The translations under genes and the position numbers were made by a program. A stretch of DNA of 34,685 nt from Amnibacterium sp. (GTDB lineage Bacteria; Actinomycetota; Actinomycetes; Actinomycetales; Microbacteriaceae): NCBI GenBank assembly GCA_025936735.1, contig JAICSU010000011.1:1-34685 (forward strand), in the 5' to 3' direction. Shown piece by piece: positions 8,743 through 16,302 of the stretch. Every line of letters starts with the position of its first letter. Position 1 is the first letter of the stretch. The notes under the pieces are model-generated. The model was given only the letters and a program-made list of their open reading frames with translations. It ran no database searches and was not told the origin of the DNA.

Positions 8743-9336
8743 ATGCCCGACGAGCCAGGCAACCAGACCCCGAACACGCCCGATGTGAGCGAGACGGAGC
8801 TGCGCGAGCAGAAGGTCGACGAGCTCCGCCGGGAGGCCCGCGACGCGGGCGTCTCGGGGGCGTCCGACATGAAGAAGGAGGAGCTGGTCCACGCGGTGGC
8901 CGAGGCCCGCTCCGGCGGGGACGGCGCCGAGGAGGACGACGCGTCGCGAGGCGCGGGTCCCGACGGCGGGCACGTCCGCACCGGCCCCGACACGTCGAAG
9001 TCGCTGAAGTACTCGCAGGAGGTCACCTCCACCGATCAGGACCCGGAGCGGCCGGGGCGCAGCCTCGTCACCACCCACCACGACGTGATCCGGGATTGGG
9101 CGGAGTCGCGCGGCGGCCGGCCCGCGACCGTGCCGGGGACCGAGCACGGCGACCACCTCGGCGTGCTCCGGCTCGACTTCGGCGGCGACGACAGCGGGCT
9201 CCGCCACGTCTCCTGGGACGAGTGGTTCGCCACCTTCGACGACCGGCGGCTCAACTTCATCTACCAGGAGGAGCGCTCGGACGGGCACACGTCCACGTTC
9301 TTCCGGCTGGAGAGCCCGGACCGCGAGGACGCCTGA
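8743..9336 (+). CDS. Rho_N-domain protein with conserved acidic C-terminal domain
   Basis: This 197-residue hydrophilic protein has an N-terminal Rho_N/SAP-like helix-extended-loop-helix at about residues 19-50 (REQKVDELRREARDAGVSG, then KKEELVHAVAEA). An acidic linker follows, then a C-terminal domain starting at LVTTHHDVIRDWAESRGGRP and including HLGVLRLDFGG, VSWDEWFATFDDRRLNFIYQ and TSTFFRLESP. I recall this C-terminal domain from many hypothetical proteins that pair it with Rho_N or plasmid-stability domains; its function is not known to me. AGGGAGG five bases before the ATG fixes the start. It is transcribed divergently from the hydrolase/DUF2156 operon across about 210 bases. Confidence 0.8.
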   Translation: MPDEPGNQTPNTPDVSETELREQKVDELRREARDAGVSGASDMKKEELVHAVAEARSGGDGAEEDDASRGAGPDGGHVRTGPDTSKSLKYSQEVTSTDQDPERPGRSLVTTHHDVIRDWAESRGGRPATVPGTEHGDHLGVLRLDFGGDDSGLRHVSWDEWFATFDDRRLNFIYQEERSDGHTSTFFRLESPDREDA

Positions 9337-9380
9337 CCGGGCGCTGGCGCGAGCGGACGCGGGGCCGCAGAGTTGGTCTC

Positions 9381-9992
9381 GTGATCGAGGGATTCGAGAA
9401 GGACGCCTGGGAGCAGCACTGGCGGGACGCGCTGCGCGCCGGCGCCCTCGACGCTCCCAACCCGTACCTCACGGACGAGATCGGCACACTGAGGCCGGCG
9501 AGGGCGCTGGACGCCGGCTGCGGCACAGGCGCCGACGCCGTGTGGCTCGCGCAGCACGGCTGGACCGTCACGGGCGTCGACATCGCCCCCAGCGCGCTCG
9601 CCGCCGCAGCGGACCGGGCCACGCGGGCTGGCGCATCGGTGACGTGGATCGAGGCGGACCTCACGAGCTGGGCACCCGAGGCGCCGTTCGATCTCGTGTT
9701 CACCGGCTACGCGCACGCGTCCATCCCGCAGCTGGACCTGTACCGCCGGCTCGGCCAGTGGGTGGCGCCCGGCGGCACGCTGCTGGTCGTGGGGCACAGC
9801 GGGCATCCGGGCGCGGCGGGCCACGGCGACCAGCCCCCGGAGGGCTCGAGGGTCACGCTTCCCGACATGACGGCGCTCTTCGAGCCGAGCCGATGGCGGA
9901 TCCGCACGGCGCGGGAGGACACGGCGGCCGTGCCCGGCCACCCGGTGCGCCACCACGACGTGATCGTGCGGGCGGAGCGGCTGCCGGCCTGA
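9381..9992 (+). CDS. SAM-dependent class I methyltransferase
   Basis: This 203-residue Rossmann-fold methyltransferase shows motif I as ALDAGCGTGADAVWLA at about residues 37-52, an acidic end to strand 2 in TVTGVDIAPSAL, motif II-like WIEADLTSW, then FDLVFTGYAHASIP and a C-terminal GGTLLVVGHSG strand. The early WEQHWRDAL is typical of small-molecule methyltransferases of the TPMT/Methyltransf_25 type. The GTG at 9381 is the only reasonable start; no Shine-Dalgarno sequence precedes it. It follows the Rho_N gene by 44 bases and may share its transcript. The substrate is unknown. Confidence 0.82.
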   Translation: MIEGFEKDAWEQHWRDALRAGALDAPNPYLTDEIGTLRPARALDAGCGTGADAVWLAQHGWTVTGVDIAPSALAAAADRATRAGASVTWIEADLTSWAPEAPFDLVFTGYAHASIPQLDLYRRLGQWVAPGGTLLVVGHSGHPGAAGHGDQPPEGSRVTLPDMTALFEPSRWRIRTAREDTAAVPGHPVRHHDVIVRAERLPA

Positions 9993-10005
9993 GGCGCCGG
10001 CAGCC
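9979..10005. terminator. Bidirectional hairpin terminator
   Basis: A perfect 9-bp stem, GGCTGCCGG (9979-9987) and CCGGCAGCC (9997-10005), has a 9-base loop that contains the methyltransferase stop codon. It lies between that gene and the convergent isomerase-like gene. Confidence 0.75.
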
Positions 10006-10018
10006 ACTGCCCGACCGG

Positions 10019-11026
10019 TCAGCCGCGTCCGCTGGAGAAGGCGGCGTCGAAGGCCGTGGCGGAGGGGGTGAGGGCGTTGGCGCGGACGAACTCGAGCGCC
10101 TGTGGGGCGCCGATGAGGCGGTCCATGCCGGCGTCCTCCCACTCCACCGACAAGGGGCCGTCGTAGCCGATCGCGTTCAACGCCCGGAAGCACTGCTGCC
10201 ACGGCACGTCACCGAGCCCGACGGAGACGAAGTCCCAGCCGCGTCGCGGGTCCGCCCACGGCAGGTGCGAGGACAGCCGCCCGTTGCGGCCGTTACCGGT
10301 CTGCACCTTGGAGTCCTTGCAGTGCACGTGGTAGATCCGGTCCGCGAAGTCGAGGATGAAGCCGACCGGGTCGATCTGCTGCCACACCATGTGGCTCGGA
10401 TCCCAGTTGAGACCGAACGCCGGCCGGTTCCCGATCGCCTCCAACATCCGCTTCGCGGTCCAGTAGTCGTAAGCGATCTCGCTGGGATGCACCTCGAACG
10501 CGAACCGCACCCCCACCTCGTCGAACACGTCCAGGATCGGGTTGAACCGGTCCGCGAAGTCCCGGAACCCGGCCTCGACCATCTCATCCGGCACCGGCGG
10601 GAACATCGCCACCGTCTTCCAGATCGACGACCCCGTGAACCCCGTGACGGTCTTCACGCCGAGGGCCTTCGCCATGCGGGCGGTGTCCTTCAGCTCCTCC
10701 GCGGCGCGCCGCCGCACGCCCTCGGGCTCGCCGTCGCCCCAGACGCGGTCGGGCACGATGCCGCGGTGGCGCGCGTCGATCGGGTCGTCGCAGACGGCCT
10801 GGCCGACGAGGTGGTTCGAGATCGTCCACACCTGCAAGCCGTTCCTCTCCAGGATCGCCCTCCGGCCCGCCACATACTCCGCATCCGCGTGCCGGGCGAC
10901 GTCGAGGTGGTCACCCCAACAGGCGATCTCCAGCCCGTCATACCCCCACTCCCCCGCCAGCCGCGCCACCTCCTCGAACGGCAGATCGGCCCACTGGCCG
11001 GTGAACAACGTGATGGGACGAGTCAT
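10019..11026 (-). CDS. Sugar phosphate isomerase/epimerase (TIM-barrel) family protein
   Basis: This 335-residue protein is an AP-endonuclease-2-like TIM barrel. Ordered motifs are [40 protein letters not shown] with a metal-binding Glu and His, [10 protein letters not shown] with a metal-site Asp and His, [11 protein letters not shown] and LSVEWED near the end. These fit a divalent-metal xylose-isomerase-like enzyme acting on a sugar or inositol derivative. GAAGGAGA six bases before the ATG fixes the start. Relatives are commonly next to Gfo/Idh/MocA oxidoreductases, but none is here, so the substrate remains open. Confidence 0.87.
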   Translation of the reverse strand: MTRPITLFTGQWADLPFEEVARLAGEWGYDGLEIACWGDHLDVARHADAEYVAGRRAILERNGLQVWTISNHLVGQAVCDDPIDARHRGIVPDRVWGDGEPEGVRRRAAEELKDTARMAKALGVKTVTGFTGSSIWKTVAMFPPVPDEMVEAGFRDFADRFNPILDVFDEVGVRFAFEVHPSEIAYDYWTAKRMLEAIGNRPAFGLNWDPSHMVWQQIDPVGFILDFADRIYHVHCKDSKVQTGNGRNGRLSSHLPWADPRRGWDFVSVGLGDVPWQQCFRALNAIGYDGPLSVEWEDAGMDRLIGAPQALEFVRANALTPSATAFDAAFSSGRG

Positions 11027-11066
11027 GAGGTCTCCTTCGCGAGCAGGGTGCGGATCGGCGGGAGCG

Positions 11067-11095
11067 GTCGGCGCGAGCCGGCCGGCTCAGCCGAC
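11067..11095 (-). repeat. Hairpin upstream of the isomerase gene
   Basis: GTCGGC and GCCGAC enclose GAGCCGG and CCGGCTC, giving a 13-bp stem with a small internal bulge. It lies between the HNH gene stop and the isomerase start, both on the minus strand. It could end the HNH gene transcript, or it could be a leader structure for the isomerase. Confidence 0.5.
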
Positions 11096-11191
11096 GCCGC
11101 TACCCACATTGGTACTCGCTACTGAGGGATCCGCTCCACTCCGCGTGCGGGCCGGCCCGGTGACCGGCGACGACCGTGCTGCCCGTCACCG

Positions 11192-12574
11192 TCAGTCGGC
11201 GCGGCCGGGTGGGTCGCCGGCGAGGTGGATGCGGTGTCGTTGCATCCGGTGCCGGGGCAGGGGGTCGCCGCGCCACCGTTTGGGGACGAGGTGGGGTGCC
11301 CGGTTGTGGAGGCGGATCTCCCACTGGTCGGTCGAGTGGATCAGATGGTGGTGGTACGAGCACAGGAGCACACCGTTGTCGATGTCGGTGGTGCCGCCGT
11401 CCCGGCGGACCCATTTGATGTGGTGGCCTTCGGTCCAGGCGACCGGGGCGGTGCAGCCGGGCCACGCGCAGCCGCCGTCCCGGGCCGCGAGGGCTCTCTT
11501 CTGGGCTCGGCTGAAGAGTCGCTGTTTCGTGCCGAGGTAGAGCGGCTCCCCGCCGTCTCCGGTCACCACGACCCGGGTCGAACCGGCGCACTGCAGCCGC
11601 TGCACCGTGGGGATCGAGATCCGGCCCGACGCCCCGTCCGCCCACCCGCAGCCGCGCCCGGTCTGAAGGTCGGCGGCGGTGACGTGGACGATCACCTCGG
11701 GCTCGGCGGCGGTGCTGCTGGCGCTGTCCGCCTCGGCCCGCAGCCCGGCCTTGAGGATGTCGACCAGGGTGTCGTGGTCGAACTGCGGCTTGGAGCGCTG
11801 GTCGCCGTCGGCCTCGTGCCATTCGCAGTCGTCCGCACAGTCCTCCGCCGGCTGCCGCGTCCACTGCACCCCGCGGCGATGTGACGCGATCGCCGCCTTG
11901 AGCAGCGCCGTGATCTCCGGCTCGGTCTTCAACACCGTGGTGGTGATCCCATCGGGACCTTCGCGTCCGATCTTCAGGCTCCGGTTGCGGTGCGCGGCGT
12001 CCTCGGCCGGCTTGGTCCCGTCGGGGTCCAGGACGGCCTGCCACACCTCGGCCTGCACCCGCAGCAGATCCGGCGACAACGTCTCAGCGCTCTCCACGAG
12101 GGCGGCCTCGGCGACCTCGAGCTGCTCCCGCCCGGCACGCCGGGCCACCGCGCCGAGCGCGTCGACGATCACCCGCGCCGCATCCACCCCGATCGCGCCG
12201 GCCTCGAGCGCGGCGGCCACGTGGGCCCACCGGGACGGGATCACCTCGCCGGTGATCGACAGCCCGGCCCGGACCCGGAGTCCCAGCGCGGTGCGCCGCC
12301 GCGCCTCCCGCGTGCCGATCCGCAGCTGCCGGGCCAACAGGTCGGTCGCGTCCCGGTCACCGTGCTGCTTGGCGAGCGACGCATCGCCGAGCTGCTCCCG
12401 GGACCGCCAGGCGACCTCACCGGCCAGCGCGACCCGACGGGCGTCCGCGAGGCGGCCGATGGCCTCCCACGCCTCGCTCTGTTCCAGCAGCCGGCAGTCG
12501 TCCAGCACCGCCGGTCGGCAGGCGACGGCGGCCAGCGCGAGGGCTTCCGCCGCCAGCTGCTCGATCACCTGCAT
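11192..12574 (-). CDS. DUF222 / HNH endonuclease (13E12-type repeat protein)
   Basis: This 460-residue protein has an N-terminal helical DUF222 region (VIEQLAAEALALAAVAC through the Arg-rich RRRTALGLRVRAGL) and a C-terminal HNH nuclease motif. The motif reads CAWPGC, then EGHHIKWVRRDGG, NGVLLC and HHHLIH, so the paired zinc cysteines, the HH dyad and the Asn are all present. Such genes are multicopy in many actinobacteria and are known as 13E12 repeats in Mycobacterium; they may be mobile nucleases. ATG 12574 was preferred because CACGAT, with an extended TG, stands six bases upstream; GTG 12580 is the alternative. Confidence 0.85.
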   Translation of the reverse strand: MQVIEQLAAEALALAAVACRPAVLDDCRLLEQSEAWEAIGRLADARRVALAGEVAWRSREQLGDASLAKQHGDRDATDLLARQLRIGTREARRRTALGLRVRAGLSITGEVIPSRWAHVAAALEAGAIGVDAARVIVDALGAVARRAGREQLEVAEAALVESAETLSPDLLRVQAEVWQAVLDPDGTKPAEDAAHRNRSLKIGREGPDGITTTVLKTEPEITALLKAAIASHRRGVQWTRQPAEDCADDCEWHEADGDQRSKPQFDHDTLVDILKAGLRAEADSASSTAAEPEVIVHVTAADLQTGRGCGWADGASGRISIPTVQRLQCAGSTRVVVTGDGGEPLYLGTKQRLFSRAQKRALAARDGGCAWPGCTAPVAWTEGHHIKWVRRDGGTTDIDNGVLLCSYHHHLIHSTDQWEIRLHNRAPHLVPKRWRGDPLPRHRMQRHRIHLAGDPPGRAD

Positions 12575-12580
12575 GCGCAC

Positions 12581-12586
12581 ATCGTG
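12581..12586 (-). promoter_or_regulatory. Possible extended -10 for the HNH gene
   Basis: CACGAT is preceded by TGT and followed by exactly six bases and then ATG. It matches the -10 consensus only at the second and sixth positions, so this is a weak leaderless candidate. Confidence 0.25.
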
Positions 12587-12693
12587 ACACCGCCCACCGA
12601 CAGCCCCTGACGACCGAGAGAGCCCGCCGACCAGGGAAACGTCGTCCACAGGGCGCTCGGCCAGAACGGGCCTGGGGAGGAACGGATGCCGCG

Positions 12694-12711
12694 AAAACGT
12701 GCGGGCGCACG
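12694..12711 (-). terminator. Rho-independent terminator of the alpha/beta hydrolase gene
   Basis: On the minus strand CGTGC-GCCC-GCACG is followed directly by TTTT, eight bases past the hydrolase stop. It is the only hairpin I found in the window with a real T-run. Confidence 0.6.
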
Positions 12712-12719
12712 CTGTCCCC

Positions 12720-13472
12720 TCAGGTCGCGGCCGGTCCGGCCAGGTGGCGCACGAAGAACCGGGTGTCGACCCGGTCCGCCGGAACGCGGAAGTGAGACCC
12801 CGGGAAGGCGTGCAGGGTCTTGTCCTCCGACGCGAAGGCCTCGAACAGCGCGATGCCCGATGCCCGGTCGAGCTCGGGATCGTCCCACGGCAGCAGGACC
12901 TCGACGGGGACCGTCACCTTCCTCGCCGCCTCCAGCAGCCAGTCGTAGGCGAGGGAGCCACCGACGATGAGGGCACGGATCCGCGGTTCGGCGGCGGCCA
13001 GCGGGACACCGATCGCGGTCGCGAGGGTCATGCCGGACCAACCGAGCGGCACGTCCGGCCCGATCTCGGGGAGCGCCAGCAGCGCGTCGATGGCGGCTCG
13101 CCACTCCGGCACGGACCGCTCGGCGAGCGAGCGGTTGAACGGATCGAGCACCGGACCAAGTGGCCTCCCGTCCTCGCGGGCGCGTCGCATCGCAGTCACC
13201 CACCGCGCGTCCTCGTCCGATCGCGGCCGGTCGCCGTGACCCGGCGCGTCCAGGGCGACGGCGGCGAAGCCGTCACGGATGACGGCCTGACGTGCGCGGG
13301 CGACGAGGCCCGGTGCCCGCTTGTGCAGGCCACCGCCGTGACCGAGGAGGAGCAGGGGCGCTCCCGGAGTGGGCGGAAACGCTGCCCAGAGGACGCCGGG
13401 GACGTCCCCGAGGGTGAAGTCGCGCTCCACCACCCCGTCTGCGGTCGTCGAGCTGCTGAAGCGGAGGTGCAT
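12720..13472 (-). CDS. Alpha/beta hydrolase (dienelactone-hydrolase-like)
   Basis: This 250-residue cytoplasmic hydrolase shows PLLLLGHGGGLHK as the oxyanion strand, VALDAPGHGDR, and the nucleophile Ser146 in GWSGM, where Met replaces the final Gly of the usual GxSxG. An acidic residue lies in LLPWDDPEL and the catalytic His227 in FPGSHFRVP. The opening MHLRFSSSTTADGVVERDF is a recognisable N-terminus of an actinobacterial hydrolase family. I chose the ATG at 13472 rather than the longer track start because the homology begins there and AAAGG stands nine bases upstream. The substrate is unknown. Confidence 0.82.
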   Translation of the reverse strand: MHLRFSSSTTADGVVERDFTLGDVPGVLWAAFPPTPGAPLLLLGHGGGLHKRAPGLVARARQAVIRDGFAAVALDAPGHGDRPRSDEDARWVTAMRRAREDGRPLGPVLDPFNRSLAERSVPEWRAAIDALLALPEIGPDVPLGWSGMTLATAIGVPLAAAEPRIRALIVGGSLAYDWLLEAARKVTVPVEVLLPWDDPELDRASGIALFEAFASEDKTLHAFPGSHFRVPADRVDTRFFVRHLAGPAAT

Positions 13473-13591
13473 GAGGATGCCTTTCCGACCGTATCCGCGC
13501 CGCGATCCCGCCACAAGCGTCGCCCATGCCAGGAGCGTCCGCGGAACGTCCGCCCCATGCGCGAGAGTGGAGGGGTGCTGAAGGCTGCCCC

Positions 13592-14506
13592 ATGACCCGC
13601 CGCGGATGGGTGCTGTTCGTCGCCCTCGGGCTGATCTGGGGCGTGCCGTACCTGTTCATCCGGATCGCAGTGACCGAGCTCGACCCGGTGTTCGTGGCGT
13701 TCGGACGCACCACGATCGGGGCGCTCCTGCTGCTGCCCCTCGCGATCCGTGCGAAGGCGCTCCGGCCCCTGCTCGCGCACTGGAAGGCCCTGCTGATCTA
13801 CACGGTCGTCGAGATCGTCGGCCCGTGGGTGCTGCTCGGCCACGCGGAGACGACCCTGAACAGCTCGACGACCGGGCTGCTCATCGCGACCGTGCCGATC
13901 GCGACGGCCGTGCTCGTCACCACCCTCGGTCACGACCGGCTCTCCCCGCGACGCGTCGTCGGCCTCGCCATCGGGTTCTGCGGCGTCGGATCGCTCGTCG
14001 GGCTCGACTTCCAGCCGCACGACGGCGTCGCCGTGCTCGAGGTGCTCGCCGTCGTGGTCGGCTACGCGGTCGGGCCCATCATCATCACCCGCTTCCTCGC
14101 GGACCTGCCCTCGATCGGCGTGGTCACGGGCTCGCTGATCATCGCGACGGTGGCCTACGCCCCGTTCGCGCTCCCCCGCTGGCCGGTCGCGCCCTCCGCG
14201 GGCGTGCTCGTCGCGGTGCTCGTGCTCGCGGTGCTGTGCACGGCGACGGCGTTCCTCGTGATGTTCGCGCTCATCGCCGAGGTGGGACCGGCCCGGATGA
14301 GCCTGATCACGTACGTCAACCCGGTCGTCGCGGTGTCGCTCGGCGCGCTCGTGCTCCACGAACCGATCACCATCGGCCTGGCGATCGGGTTCCCGCTCAT
14401 CCTGATCGGCTCCGTGCTCGGCACGTGGCGCAACCGCCGCCCGACCGCGGTGGCGGACGCGGCTCCCGTCGCCGCCGTCGGCGGGCGTCCGTCCGACGCC
14501 GGATAG
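13592..14506 (+). CDS. EamA/DMT-superfamily transporter
   Basis: This 304-residue inner-membrane protein has about ten hydrophobic helices in two EamA repeats. The first begins at WVLFVALGLIWGVPYLFIRIAV and the second near VLEVLAVVVGYAVGPIIITRFL. Late EamA hallmarks include RMSLITYVNPVVAVSLGALVLHEPIT and GFPLILIGSVLGTW. Such carriers export metabolites or drugs; the substrate cannot be read from sequence. AAGG eight bases upstream supports the ATG at 13592; the track extends the ORF upstream into the promoter. It is divergent from the dienelactone-hydrolase-like gene and convergent with metI. Confidence 0.88.
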   Translation: MTRRGWVLFVALGLIWGVPYLFIRIAVTELDPVFVAFGRTTIGALLLLPLAIRAKALRPLLAHWKALLIYTVVEIVGPWVLLGHAETTLNSSTTGLLIATVPIATAVLVTTLGHDRLSPRRVVGLAIGFCGVGSLVGLDFQPHDGVAVLEVLAVVVGYAVGPIIITRFLADLPSIGVVTGSLIIATVAYAPFALPRWPVAPSAGVLVAVLVLAVLCTATAFLVMFALIAEVGPARMSLITYVNPVVAVSLGALVLHEPITIGLAIGFPLILIGSVLGTWRNRRPTAVADAAPVAAVGGRPSDAG

Positions 14507-14531
14507 CGTCGATCGGGATCCGGCCGCCTCG

Positions 14532-14546
14532 ACGGGGCTCCCCCGG
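14532..14546. terminator. Short GC hairpin between EamA gene and metI
   Basis: ACGGGG-CTC-CCCCGGT can form a stem of about five pairs just after the metI stop and 26 bases after the EamA stop. It is a modest candidate terminator without a T-run. Confidence 0.35.
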
Positions 14547-15206
14547 TCAGCGGCGGAGCGCCGTGCGCGCGAGCGCGTTGCCGGCGAACTGGCCCACCTG
14601 CACGAGCACGATGATCGTCGCGACCGTGAGGTAGACGATCGGCCAGTTGTACCGCTGCGCCCCGTAGGTGATCGCGAAGTCGCCGAGGCCGCCGCCCCCG
14701 ATCGCGCCGACCTGGGCGGTCATGTCGACGATGCCGACGAACAGGAACGTGTAGCCGAGCACGAGCGGTCCGAGGCCCTCGGGGATCAGCACCGTGGCGA
14801 TGATGCGCACCGGGCCCGCGCCCGCCGCCCGTGCCGCCTCGAGCACGCCCGGCTCGACGCCCACCAGGCTCTGCTCGACGATGCGGGAGACGGCGAACGC
14901 CGCCGCGACGGACAGCGCGAAGGCGCCCGCCGTCGGGCCGATCGTCGTGCCGACCACGAGGATGGTCAACGGGTCGATGGCGGTCACGAAGATGATGAAC
15001 GGGATCGGCCGGACGATGTTCACGACGACGTTCAGCACCGTGTAGGCGGCCCGGTTCGCGAGCAGGCCGCCCGACCTCGTCGTGGCGAGAGCGACGCCGA
15101 GCACGAGCCCCACCACGCCGGACGCGACGAGCGAGATCACGACGATGTAGAGCGTGTCCCAGATGGCCTGCACGTACTGGGGCAGGTCAGCGATCAGCTC
15201 GTCCAT
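14547..15206 (-). CDS. metI: D-methionine ABC transporter permease MetI
   Basis: This 219-residue permease begins MDELIADLPQYVQAIWDTLYIV, with five or six membrane helices, the conserved NIVRPIPFIIFVTAIDP loop, and an EAA-type coupling loop in VEPGVLEAARAAGAGPVRIIATVLIPEGLGPLVLG. These features are diagnostic for MetI. It forms a homodimer in the methionine importer MetNIQ. The ATG at 15206 lies one base after the metN stop, and its ribosome-binding site GGAGGAGGG lies inside the end of metN, so the two are coupled. It is the last gene of the metQ-metN-metI operon. Confidence 0.94.
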   Translation of the reverse strand: MDELIADLPQYVQAIWDTLYIVVISLVASGVVGLVLGVALATTRSGGLLANRAAYTVLNVVVNIVRPIPFIIFVTAIDPLTILVVGTTIGPTAGAFALSVAAAFAVSRIVEQSLVGVEPGVLEAARAAGAGPVRIIATVLIPEGLGPLVLGYTFLFVGIVDMTAQVGAIGGGGLGDFAITYGAQRYNWPIVYLTVATIIVLVQVGQFAGNALARTALRR

Positions 15207-15207
15207 C

Positions 15208-16221
15208 TCAGCCCTCCTCCACGACGTCGAGGTCGGTGCGCCGCAGCGCGTCGAGGAGGCGGTGGACGGCGTCCTCCGCTCCCTCGAGGGCGTAGGTGAG
15301 CGCGCCGACCGGTCGCTCCGCTATCTCGCTGATCCCGCCGAACACCAGCTGCTCCCCGACGCCGTGGGCGGCGAAGGCGCGCGAGAGCTCCGCGGTGAAG
15401 CCCTTCCGGTCCGGCACGCGGATCGTCACGAGCCGGCCCGCGTGGGACGCGCGGAGCCGGGCCACGGTGTCCGGGGACGGCCGGTCGTGCAGCACGGTGC
15501 GCACGAAGCGGGCGGCGGCGGGCGTCGTCGGCGTGGCGAAGACGTCGTAGAGGTCCCCGTTCTCGATCACCCGGCCGTTCTCCATGACCGCCACCCGGTC
15601 GGCGATCGCGCGGATCGCGTCCATCTCGTGGGTGATGAGCACGATCGTGACGCCGAGCTCCCGGTTCACCCGGGCCAGCAGCGCGAGCACGTCGGCGGTC
15701 GTCTCCGGGTCGAGCGCGCTCGTGGCCTCATCGGCGAGCAGGATCCGGGGATCCCGCGCGAGCGCCCTCGCGATCCCCACGCGCTGCTTCTGACCGCCGG
15801 AGAGCTGCTCGGGGAACTGGTGCGCGCGGTCGAGCAGCCCGACGAAATCGAGCAGCCGCGCGACGGTACGGTCGCGGTCGGCGCGCGGCATGCCCGCGAC
15901 CGTGAGCGGGTACGCCACGTTGCCGGCCACCGTGCGCGACCGGAACAGGTTGAACTGCTGGAAGATCATCCCGATCCCGCCCCGGATCTCCCGTAGTCGC
16001 CGTTCGGGGAGGGCGCTGATCTCGTCGTCGCCGACGAACACCTGTCCCTCGGTGGGCCGCTCCAGTCCGTTGACGAGGCGGACGAGGGTGCTCTTGCCGG
16101 CGCCCGAGTAGCCGATCACGCCCTGGACGCCGCCCTCCTCGATGTCGAGCGTCACGTGGTCGAGCGCGACCGCGTCGCCGTACCGCTTCGACACGTCGCG
16201 GATGCGCACGAGCGCGCCCAT
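15208..16221 (-). CDS. metN: Methionine ABC transporter ATP-binding protein MetN
   Basis: This 337-residue ATPase carries Walker A GYSGAGKST, the Q-loop FQQFNLF, the signature LSGGQKQRV, Walker B with LLADEATSALD and the H-loop THEMDAI. After about residue 260 comes a C-terminal NIL/ACT-like domain (RLVTIRVPDRKGFTAELSRAFA and FGGISEIAERPVGALTYAL), which in MetN binds methionine and inhibits transport when intracellular methionine is high. The ATG at 16221 follows GGGGGAG at six bases; the track's earlier ATG adds eleven poorly fitting residues. Expression is therefore likely controlled both at RNA level and by transinhibition. Confidence 0.94.
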   Translation of the reverse strand: MGALVRIRDVSKRYGDAVALDHVTLDIEEGGVQGVIGYSGAGKSTLVRLVNGLERPTEGQVFVGDDEISALPERRLREIRGGIGMIFQQFNLFRSRTVAGNVAYPLTVAGMPRADRDRTVARLLDFVGLLDRAHQFPEQLSGGQKQRVGIARALARDPRILLADEATSALDPETTADVLALLARVNRELGVTIVLITHEMDAIRAIADRVAVMENGRVIENGDLYDVFATPTTPAAARFVRTVLHDRPSPDTVARLRASHAGRLVTIRVPDRKGFTAELSRAFAAHGVGEQLVFGGISEIAERPVGALTYALEGAEDAVHRLLDALRRTDLDVVEEG

Positions 16222-16257
16222 CTGCTCCCCCTTCTCGCTCCGCCGGCCGGACACCGC

Positions 16258-16290
16258 GGCGAGCCCGCTCGTGCGCCGAGCGGGCCCGCC
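16258..16290 (-). repeat. Intercistronic hairpin between metQ and metN
   Basis: GGCG-G-GCCCGCTCG pairs with CGAGCGGGC-T-CGCC around a five-base loop, giving a 14-bp stem with one wobble. It lies in the gap between the metQ stop and the metN ribosome-binding site. Such elements often stop part of the transcription or protect the upstream message, so more binding protein than ATPase is made. Confidence 0.65.
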
Positions 16291-16302
16291 GTTGAAGTCC
16301 GG

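Noticed and set aside
12574-12649. Longer HNH protein starting at 12649
   Set aside because: The extra N-terminal residues show no conservation pattern and read through a likely promoter. The DUF222 helices begin after 12574.
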